This document shows, piece after piece, positions 51,039 through 56,852 of a DNA stretch of 56,852 nucleotides. Position numbers and translations under genes: made by a program. Position 1 is the stretch's first letter. Each line of letters begins with the position of its first letter. Below the pieces are notes generated by a model. The model was not told the DNA's origin, made no database searches, and saw only the letters and a program-made list of their open reading frames with translations. Origin of the DNA: Allobosea sp. (lineage in GTDB: Bacteria; Pseudomonadota; Alphaproteobacteria; Rhizobiales; Beijerinckiaceae); the NCBI RefSeq assembly GCF_017308075.1, contig NZ_JAFKFX010000048.1:1-56852 (forward strand). The letters run 5' to 3'.

Positions 51039-51177
51039 GAGCGTCGGACCTGAAATCGGAATCTGTGGGATTCCCCTGAGAGCGGCTTTGTGATTCACCG
51101 TTTGGGGAGGTGGATCATGGGTCGCAGCTATTCGGACGATCTTCGCGTGCGTGTTGCCGGCTTTGTCGAGGCTGGTC
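51039..51177 (+). mobile_element. IS630-family remnant (left end and first codons of its transposase)
   Basis: Starts after a TA dinucleotide (51037-51038) with GAGCGTCGGACCTG and runs to a transposase start at ATG 51117 reading MGRSYSDDLRVRVAGFVEAG, the standard N-terminus of IS630-type transposases of Rhizobiales. Homology stops at about base 51177, where the tniA body begins. The rest of the IS and the native start of tniA are both missing, so a deletion followed the insertion. Confidence 0.75.
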
Positions 51178-52743
51178 AACCGCGAGTTCAAGCTCCCCGA
51201 GCAGGTCCGTCACCTGATCGCGGAACACGCTCCCAGCTACTGCGACGATCGCAAGGTCACGGGCAGGAGTATCTGGAAGAAGGTCGAGGAGGAGATCGCG
51301 AAGCTCAACGTCGCCAGGGCGGGCATGAACATGCCGGCTCTGCCGGTTCCCAGCGAGAAGGCGATCTACCGCGCCATCAAGAAGCTCGATCCCTTCCGCG
51401 TCATGGCCGGCCGTGAAGGGTCGGAAGTTGCGCAGCGGAAGTTCGCGATCGTCCACGAGGGCATTCGCCCGCAGCGCCTGCTCGAGCGCGTGGAGATGGA
51501 CGTTTGGAAGGTGACGATCACGGCCCTCTTGGTCGATACCGAGACCTGGGAACGGGTGACTCCCGTCGAACGCAAGCAGGTCACCCGGGTTCGCTGCTAC
51601 ATTACGGCGGCCATCGATTGCGCTTCGCGCTGCCTGCTGGCGCTCTACCTTCACGTCGATGCACCGTCCGGCGCCTCTTCGATCGCCGCACTCCAGATGA
51701 TCACGGAGAACAAGGCGCGCCTGTCGGAGTCGACCGGTCTGTCGACCGTCTGGTTCATGCGCGGGCGGCCCGAGCTGTTGGTGACGGACGGCGGTCCTGA
51801 GTTCAAGGATCACCGCTTTCGCGGCGTCGTTGCAGATCTGAGGGTCGCTCATCAGTTCGCGCGGCCGAAGCATCCCCAGGACCGCGGGACGATCGAGCGC
51901 TTCTTCGAGACGCTCGAGGAATACCTCTCGGCCGAATTCAGTGGCCGGACGTTCCGCAATGTCGGGGAGCGTGGCGAGTACGAGGCCGGAGACCAGGCCA
52001 GCCTCACCGTCGACCAGCTCCGCGAAGTCCTCCCGATGATCGTGAACCGGTACCACAACACGCCGAATGAAGGTCTCGGCCGGGAAACGCCTCTCGACGC
52101 CTGGAAGCGCCTGGCGCGCGAATGCTCGGTCCGCCCCGCTCCTAGCCCGAGCGAGGCGCGCAATATCTTCGGCATCCGCACCGCCCGCCGCATCAGCGGC
52201 CGCGGCGTCCGCTTCCTGGGCCTGCACTACCAGTCCGAGGACGTCCAGGAACTGCGCCGAACGATCAACCAGCGTGAAGCTCAGATCCGCGTCGACCCGT
52301 ACGATCTCGGTGAAATCTCGATCCAGACCGAGAAGGGCTGGGTTTCGGTCAAGTGCGTCGAGGACTTCGCGAAGGGAGTTAGCGCGGCAGAATGGATCGC
52401 GGCCAACGCCCGGCTGCGTCAGCGTTTTGCCGCTCAGGCGGCCGTCGCGCGCCCGGCGCTGATGGAGGCAATCGAGGCGATCCGCGAGATCGCCCGTAAC
52501 GCTCATCGTACCGCCGGGCTGAAGCCGACTGTCATCACGGAAGGCGATTTCAAGACGGCCGAACAGAACCTGCTTCGGACGTTCCGGATTCGGGAAGAGG
52601 CCGCGAGCCCGGCAACCGACAACGACATCCTCGGCCTCGCGGAGGCAGATGACCTCTCGTCCGACGGCAACGACCTTCTCGAGGAAGGCGACGAGGAACA
52701 CGACGACATCGCCGAAGACGGCGACATGAGCCTGGAGGACTGA
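51151..52743 (+). CDS. tniA: TniA/TnsB-like DDE transposase, N-terminally truncated
   Basis: Catalyses strand transfer of the transposon. The retroviral-integrase core is complete: Asp117 in LERVEMDVWK, Asp213 in LLVTDGGPEFKDH, Glu249 in HPQDRGTIERFFETLE, then a beta-barrel and an acidic tail (EEGDEEHDDIAEDGDMSLED). The frame begins at a GTG at 51151 that lies inside the IS630 remnant, so residues 1-10 or so are foreign. Homologous sequence starts at NREFKLPEQVRHLIAEHAPS, roughly 90 residues into a normal TniA. The DNA-binding helix-turn-helix region that reads the end repeats is therefore lost. The stop overlaps the tniB start (TGATG). Confidence 0.85.
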   Translation: MLPALSRLVNREFKLPEQVRHLIAEHAPSYCDDRKVTGRSIWKKVEEEIAKLNVARAGMNMPALPVPSEKAIYRAIKKLDPFRVMAGREGSEVAQRKFAIVHEGIRPQRLLERVEMDVWKVTITALLVDTETWERVTPVERKQVTRVRCYITAAIDCASRCLLALYLHVDAPSGASSIAALQMITENKARLSESTGLSTVWFMRGRPELLVTDGGPEFKDHRFRGVVADLRVAHQFARPKHPQDRGTIERFFETLEEYLSAEFSGRTFRNVGERGEYEAGDQASLTVDQLREVLPMIVNRYHNTPNEGLGRETPLDAWKRLARECSVRPAPSPSEARNIFGIRTARRISGRGVRFLGLHYQSEDVQELRRTINQREAQIRVDPYDLGEISIQTEKGWVSVKCVEDFAKGVSAAEWIAANARLRQRFAAQAAVARPALMEAIEAIREIARNAHRTAGLKPTVITEGDFKTAEQNLLRTFRIREEAASPATDNDILGLAEADDLSSDGNDLLEEGDEEHDDIAEDGDMSLED

Positions 52744-53819
52744 TGATGAGCATGCAGTTTCAGCACATCCTCGAGGCGCCTGCGGACGACGCCACCGATT
52801 TCCGTACACGCCATGCGTCCGACGCGGTCCGTGCCCGTCGTGTCGCCGCCCTAGAGAAAGTTCACCGCAGCTACCTGAAGACCGACCGTGATAGCGTGCT
52901 CGAGGCAGAATTCGATCGCTTGATCGACACCTCATCGCTCGTGTTCAACGGTCGCCGTGCTGAGGGGCGCGCCCTCGTCGTGGTTGGTCAGAGCGGCGCA
53001 GGCAAGACCCACGCGATCAGGCGGCTGATCGAGGGGCGCCGCGAACTGCTTCCCGAGAACCTTACGCTCGGGATGTCGTTGCCAATCGTATCGATCACGG
53101 CGCCGTCGCCTTGTACTCTCAAGCAGCTCGGCATCGAGCTGTTGCGCTTGCTGGGGTACCCGATCGATCGCGACGTTCGCGAAAACGTCGCCTGGAACCG
53201 GGTCCGCGAGCAGCTTCGGCTCCGGAAGGTCCAGATCGTGCACATCGACGAGGCGCAGCACGCCGTGCGCCTCATGAACGACCATGAGATCCAGAAGCTC
53301 TCCGACACCTTCAAGAACGTGATGCAGCAGCCTGACTGGCCCGTCTGCCTCGTGCTTTCGGGGTTGCCTTCCCTCGTCCAGTTCGCACAGCGGGACGTCC
53401 AGTTCGGCCGCCGCTGCCGCTTCTTGAGCTTCGACGGCATCTCGTTTCCGAGGGACATCAAGCGACTGCGCTACATCGTCGAGGCGATCTCGACCAAATG
53501 CGCTGCCCTCCCGTCCGAGGGCCTGGAGAGCGACGAGTTTCTTGCCCGCCTCTGCCGCGCGGCGGAGGGCCAGTTCGGGCGTGTCATCCAGATCTGCCGG
53601 TCGGCGGCGGAGGAGGCCATTTTCGCAGGCGCTCACACACTCACCGTCAGGCATTTCGTCGACGTCTACGCCGCCGCAACCGGCTGTTCGCCGGATGCCA
53701 ACGTCTTTGCCGTGCGCGACTGGGAATTCGTGCCTACGGGCGTCTCTGGCATCGCTGCGCCGCTTGATGGCGAGGAGGGCGGATCGACCGAACCCAAGCG
53801 CCGCAAGGGGAGGGGCTGA
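52743..53819 (+). CDS. tniB: TniB/TnsC-like AAA+ ATPase, transposition regulator
   Basis: 358 residues. Walker A GQSGAGKTH (82-90), Walker B VHIDEAQH (167-173), sensor region WPVCLVLSGLPSLVQFA, and the C-terminal lid GQFGRVIQICRSAAEEAIFAG. It would polymerise on target DNA with ATP and pass the chosen site from TniQ to the transposase. It starts on the last base of the tniA stop and ends two bases before tniQ, so the three genes are translated as a unit. Codon use is similar to its neighbours. Confidence 0.92.
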   Translation: MMSMQFQHILEAPADDATDFRTRHASDAVRARRVAALEKVHRSYLKTDRDSVLEAEFDRLIDTSSLVFNGRRAEGRALVVVGQSGAGKTHAIRRLIEGRRELLPENLTLGMSLPIVSITAPSPCTLKQLGIELLRLLGYPIDRDVRENVAWNRVREQLRLRKVQIVHIDEAQHAVRLMNDHEIQKLSDTFKNVMQQPDWPVCLVLSGLPSLVQFAQRDVQFGRRCRFLSFDGISFPRDIKRLRYIVEAISTKCAALPSEGLESDEFLARLCRAAEGQFGRVIQICRSAAEEAIFAGAHTLTVRHFVDVYAAATGCSPDANVFAVRDWEFVPTGVSGIAAPLDGEEGGSTEPKRRKGRG

Positions 53820-53821
53820 CC

Positions 53822-55642
53822 ATGCATGCTTCGCTCGCCATGTCCCTTCCGCCCGGCGCGGAAGAGACGCCGACCAGCTTTGCCTCTCGCCTCAGTGCGC
53901 TGCACGGCTGCCCGACCTTCAACACGTTCTGCCTCGACATGGGCTTCTCAGCCTCCGAGCTCATTCGGGGCCACGACGCGGCTCTTGCGCGATTGCAGCA
54001 CGTCGGAGGCGTGCCCGAAGGCACGCTGCGTCCGTATAGTCTCCGGCACTCGAAGGACGGCATCCTGCTCAATGGCGAGGTGCTGCGGCAGCAGTCCTCG
54101 CGGTGCAAGCGGGTTCACATCTGCCCCTCCTGCATCATCGATGACTTGGCCGTCCAGCCCGGCCCCGTCGCAACTCGCCCGTTCGCACGGGCGTCGTGGT
54201 CGCTTGCCTCCATCCGGTCCTGCCACCGCCATGGCATTCCCCTGGTCCCCCTGCACGAACATCGTGCCGGCATCCACGCCTACGACTTCGTCAGGGTCAT
54301 CGAGCCGGTGATCGACACTATCGGCACCCTCGTCGAGCAGGTGGATCCCGCTCCGCATTCGACGCTGGAACGTTATCTGCTGGGGCGCCTGTGGGGCCCC
54401 GCGGTCAACGTAGCGCTGCTTGACACGCTGCCCTGGTATGCGGCGGCCCGTTCCTGCGAGATGACTGGCGCCGTATCCCTCTTCGGCGCGCAGGTTCGCC
54501 TGGCCCGGATGTCTCAGGCCGATTGGTCGCGAGCTGGCGCAGAGGGGTTCCGCATCGCTCAGGGCGGTCCGGTAGCAATCGCGGACCTGATGGCCAACCT
54601 CCGGGCCTCGTCGACGCCTCGCGACTGGGGCCTGCGCACCACCTTTGGCCGGCTATACGAGTGGCTCGCCTACGAGAACAGCGATCCGGTCTATGATCCG
54701 CTTCGCGACGCCATCAGGACCTGCGCCATCGAGACGATGCCGCTCGGCCCCGACGACGAGGTCTTCGGGAAACCCGTGAGCGTTCGGCGGGTGCATTCCA
54801 TCCGGTCGGCGCATCTCCAGACGGGCCGCCATCCGAAGCGGCTGCGCAAGCTTTTGCTCGAGGCCGGGATCATTCGCGACGCCCACATGAAGTCGCCGGA
54901 CAACCACGTCCTGTTCTCGGCGGATCGCGCAGCCGCCTTGCTCGAAGAGGCGCCGGGCTCGATGTCCCTGAACGCGGCGGGCACCTATCTGAATGCCCCG
55001 CGCCTGCACGCCAGGATGTTGTTCGAGCACGGCTTCATCAGGCCGCTCGTCGAAGGAAAGGTCGGCAGCCACGCATTCGCCCGCGGCGAGCTGGACAGCT
55101 TCAGGGACCGCCTCCTCGGGCAGGCGATGCCCATCGCGAAACTCGGCGACGACCAGGCGATCATCCCCGATGCCGCGAAACAGGCCTGCTGCTCGGCGAT
55201 GGAGATCGTCAGGCTGGTCCTCGACGGTCGCCTTGGCTGGGTCGGAAGGCTTGATGGGCGGCGCGGCTATCTCTCCGTCGCCGTCGATGTCGCCGAGATT
55301 CGAGAGCACGTGCGGCTCGAAGATCATGGCGGGCTGTCGCTGAGGGAGGTCGAGCGTCGGTTGCGGACCAGCACCAAAGCCGTCGAGGCGTTGACCGGGC
55401 GCCAGGTCCTTTCGTCTCGTATTGCCAGGAACCCGACAAACCGCAGCCCGCAGACCATCGTCATGCCGGAGGATCTCGCAGCATTCCAGGCGGACTACGC
55501 GAGCCTCGCTGAATTGTCGTCCGATCGGGACGTCACTTCCCGCCGCCTCAAGCGGTCACTCGACGAGGTCGGCATCCATCCGGCCTTCGACCCCGAAACC
55601 GTGCAGGGCTATTTCTATCGCCGGGCCGATCTGCCCTTTTAG
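53822..55642 (+). CDS. tniQ: TniQ/TnsD-like target-selection protein
   Basis: 606 residues, long like TnsD and unlike the short TniQ of CRISPR-associated elements. The N-terminal TniQ domain has FASRLSALHGCPTFNTFCLDMG (~20-41) and a zinc site formed by Cys101 and Cys104 (HICPSC) with Cys134 and His137 (CHRH). The remaining ~400 residues are unassigned; LRTSTKAVEALTGRQVL and SAMEIVRLVLDGRLGWVGRLDG look like helix-turn-helix segments that could read a target sequence. It chooses the insertion site and recruits TniB. Last gene of the transposon. Confidence 0.88.
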   Translation: MHASLAMSLPPGAEETPTSFASRLSALHGCPTFNTFCLDMGFSASELIRGHDAALARLQHVGGVPEGTLRPYSLRHSKDGILLNGEVLRQQSSRCKRVHICPSCIIDDLAVQPGPVATRPFARASWSLASIRSCHRHGIPLVPLHEHRAGIHAYDFVRVIEPVIDTIGTLVEQVDPAPHSTLERYLLGRLWGPAVNVALLDTLPWYAAARSCEMTGAVSLFGAQVRLARMSQADWSRAGAEGFRIAQGGPVAIADLMANLRASSTPRDWGLRTTFGRLYEWLAYENSDPVYDPLRDAIRTCAIETMPLGPDDEVFGKPVSVRRVHSIRSAHLQTGRHPKRLRKLLLEAGIIRDAHMKSPDNHVLFSADRAAALLEEAPGSMSLNAAGTYLNAPRLHARMLFEHGFIRPLVEGKVGSHAFARGELDSFRDRLLGQAMPIAKLGDDQAIIPDAAKQACCSAMEIVRLVLDGRLGWVGRLDGRRGYLSVAVDVAEIREHVRLEDHGGLSLREVERRLRTSTKAVEALTGRQVLSSRIARNPTNRSPQTIVMPEDLAAFQADYASLAELSSDRDVTSRRLKRSLDEVGIHPAFDPETVQGYFYRRADLPF

Positions 55643-55666
55643 TCACGGCGACACGTTCGAACGATC

Positions 55667-55695
55667 AGCCCTTGGGTTCGCCCAAGGGCTTTTTT
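55667..55695 (+). terminator. Rho-independent terminator of the tniABQ operon
   Basis: AGCCCTTGGG (55667-55676), TTCG loop, CCCAAGGGCT (55681-55690), then TTTTT. A perfect ten-pair stem, 25 bases after the tniQ stop. Confidence 0.9.
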
Positions 55696-55727
55696 CATGG
55701 CCGAAGCCTCACGACGGACCGGAGAAC

Positions 55728-55770
55728 TGCGGCAAGCTGTTGCGTCACTTGCGGCGATCCCAGCTGTCCC
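55728..55770 (-). repeat. Right-end binding-site-like repeats (inverted)
   Basis: On the minus strand, 55748-55728 matches the left-end repeats at 17 of 21 bases (relative to 50867-50887), with GTGACGCAACAGC and TGCCGCA. A weaker copy follows at 55770-55750 (about 12 of 21) at the same 22-base spacing. Orientation is opposite to the left end, as expected for the two ends of one transposon. Confidence 0.65.
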
Positions 55771-55834
55771 AACAGAAATCGACCCAAGCAAATACAATGG
55801 CTTAGAGAAATTTTGCGGCAAACCTCGGTTCCAT

Positions 55835-56791
55835 TCACACCGGCATTTGGTGGATTGGATTGAGCCTGAATCGTTCTGGCTCCGAAGTCCAACATTTGCA
55901 GATGAACTCGTAGGGGGTGAGGCCTCGCAGCGTCTTGAGGCGGCGGCCGAAGTTGTAGGCTGAGACGAAGTCGGCGAGGTGCGTTTCGAACTGCTGGTGG
56001 TCGTCGTAGTGGAAGCGCTTGACGGTGGCGTCCTTGATGGTCCGGTTCATCCGCTCGACCTGGCCGTTCGTCCAGGGATGCCTCACCTTTGTCAGGCGGT
56101 GCTCGATGCCGTTCTCGCGGCAGCGCATGGCGAACATATGCGTGGCGTACTGAGCGGTCGGACCGTCGGCGTAGCGCGGCGGGAACGTGAACTGGATACC
56201 GTTGTCGGTCAGGACGGTATGGATCCGGTAAGGCACCGCCTCGATCAGGGCCATGAGGAAGGCGGAGGCGGATGCTCGGCCGGTCTTGCGAACGACCTGG
56301 ACGAAGGCGAACTTGCTCGCGCGATCAATCGCGACATAGAGGTAGAGCTTACCTTCGGCCGTCTGCACCTCGGCGAGGTCGATGTGGAAGTAGCCGATGG
56401 GGTAGGCCTTGAACTTGCGCCTGACCGGCTTGTCGCCTTCGACGTCGGGCAGTCGCGAGATGCCATGCCGCTGGAGGCAGCGATGCAGCGACGAGCGCGT
56501 CAGATGCGGGACCGTGGCCTGAAGCGCATAGAGGCAATCATCCAGCGGTAGGAGCGTGTGGCGTCGGAAGGCGACGATGACGGCCTCATCCGCGACCGAC
56601 AGAACCGTCGATTTCGGTTCGGCCGGTCCTGTCTTGCGGTCGGCCGTCGAACTTCGCTTTTTCCACTTCGCGACGGTCTTCTGATTGATGCCATGGCGCT
56701 TGGCGAGTTGCCTCAGGCTCTCTTGACTATGCTGTATCGCTCGACGGACCGCCTCTGTCGTGCGGGCGCTCCCGTGCAGAACCTGTCCCAT
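55835..56791 (-). pseudogene. IS481-family transposase, C-terminus interrupted by the transposon
   Basis: 318 residues in the present frame. An N-terminal helix-turn-helix (SLRQLAKRHGINQKTVAKWKK) is followed by an rve core with the DDE residues in YFHIDLAEVQT, VLTDNGIQF and HPWTNGQVERMNRTIK, and the closing TSEPERFRLNPIHQMP. The reading then runs into transposon sequence (V, stop). Joining base 55840 to 50807 gives GLNT and a TAG at 50796-50794, the family's usual ending. Only four residues are changed, so it may still function as a protein, but its element's end is now 5 kb away. Start ATG 56791 has AAGGAAG upstream. Confidence 0.88.
55840..55844. repeat. 5-bp target duplication CCGGC, right copy
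   Basis: Right partner of 50808-50812; it lies directly after the transposon end ...TTCACA and inside the IS481 transposase codons for Met-Pro-Gly. Confidence 0.9.
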
Positions 56792-56824
56792 AGCGCTTCC
56801 TTCCACTCGCGCGAAAAGACTGCA

Positions 56825-56847
56825 CCATCAAAGCCTGGGATCAAACA
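56825..56847 (-). repeat. IS481 terminal inverted repeat, right end
   Basis: Read on the minus strand it begins TGTTTGATCCCAGGC and matches the left end that begins at 50799 and resumes at 55845. The four bases CTAG after it (56849-56852) repeat the CTAG at 50794-50797. Confidence 0.75.
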
Positions 56848-56852
56848 ACTAG

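Larger units (their letters stand above)
50813..55839 (+). mobile_element. Cargo-less Tn7/Tn5053-like transposon (tniA-tniB-tniQ)
   Basis: A 5,027-base element with ends TGTGAG... (50813; a 6-base TGTGAG is doubled at the left) and ...TTCACA (55839). The terminal inverted repeats at 50819-50841 and 55817-55839 agree at 18 of 23 bases, sharing TGTGA, TGGAACC and TTTGCC. Inside them lie 22-base-spaced binding-site-like repeats, then tniA, tniB and tniQ with overlapping or near-touching ends, and a terminator. No resolvase, no Cas gene and no passenger gene is present. An IS630 remnant damages the start of tniA, so the copy may be unable to move by itself. Confidence 0.9.
50798..56848 (-). mobile_element. 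IS481-family insertion sequence, interrupted by a Tn7-like transposon
   Basis: The inner ends match as inverted repeats: TGTTCAGTCCCGGC...TTTGGTGG (50799 onward, continuing after 55844) and, on the other strand from 56847, TGTTTGATCCCAGGC..TTTGATGG, with 16 of 23 bases identical. It is flanked by CTAG at 50794-50797 and 56849-56852, the target-site type used by IS481. Without the transposon the element is about 1,020 bases, a normal IS481 size. The transposon occupies 50813-55839. Confidence 0.85.

Noticed and set aside
50813-55839. CRISPR-associated transposon (CAST)
   Set aside because: No Cas12k, Cascade genes, CRISPR repeats or tracr-like sequence; TniQ has TnsD length and not the short CAST form.

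Overview
This window looks like chromosomal DNA of a GC-rich alphaproteobacterium of the order Hyphomicrobiales (Rhizobiales), possibly a Bosea-like genus. That placement is inferred from several things: the accB-accC-aat-DUF2155-NDUFA12 neighbourhood, BA14K and ExoR-like proteins, a coenzyme-B12-dependent ribonucleotide reductase, a GTTC/GAAC-type LexA box before ssb, and several families of palindromic intergenic repeats common in this order. The genus is a guess.

Layout. 1-1585 is a clearly more AT-rich island: the tail of an IS5-family element, then a caspase-like protease gene that has lost its 5' end at the IS boundary, then a TIR-domain gene. Together they look like a TIR-caspase (type IV Thoeris-like) antiphage system broken by an insertion sequence. 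1739-19942 is housekeeping and accessory metabolism: uvrA, an MFS transporter, a DUF1127-GNAT fusion, a LysR regulator, a betaine-type ABC binding protein and permease without an ATPase, a frameshifted monooxygenase, aroA, an L,D-transpeptidase, an exostosin-like glycosyltransferase, ssb with an SOS box, VOC and M20 proteins, a homoserine-acetyltransferase-like hydrolase and a MarC protein. 20154-24914 has gyrA (with a Leu/Asn quinolone-determining region) and an AsmA-like protein. 25063-27767 is a ferric-iron ABC binding protein and permease. 28294-36422 has ilvD, an exoR-like gene, xth, BA14K, UPF0114, a HerA-like ATPase and a YARHG protein. 36557-46151 is envelope proteolysis and oxidative folding (M48-TPR, DsbA), fatty-acid synthesis (accBC), aat, an Rrf2/methyltransferase/VOC insertion, DUF2155, mntH with twin operators, and NDUFA12. 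46993-50721 is nrdJ.

The last 6 kb (50798-56848) is a nest of mobile DNA that can be resolved to the base. An IS481-family element sits in a CTAG target just after nrdJ. A complete-ended 5,027-bp Tn7/Tn5053-like transposon (tniA-tniB-tniQ and no cargo) sits inside the last codons of the IS481 transposase, flanked by a 5-bp CCGGC duplication. Inside that transposon an IS630-family remnant has removed the start of tniA. Removing the transposon and one CCGGC restores an intact IS481 transposase ending in ...HQMPGLNT, and its stop codon comes from the duplicated CTAG target.

The two most interesting systems are therefore at the two ends: the IS-broken caspase-TIR pair, and the minimal TniABQ transposon nested in IS481 with visible 22-bp-spaced TnsB-type binding sites. 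I saw no CRISPR array, rRNA or confident tRNA gene.
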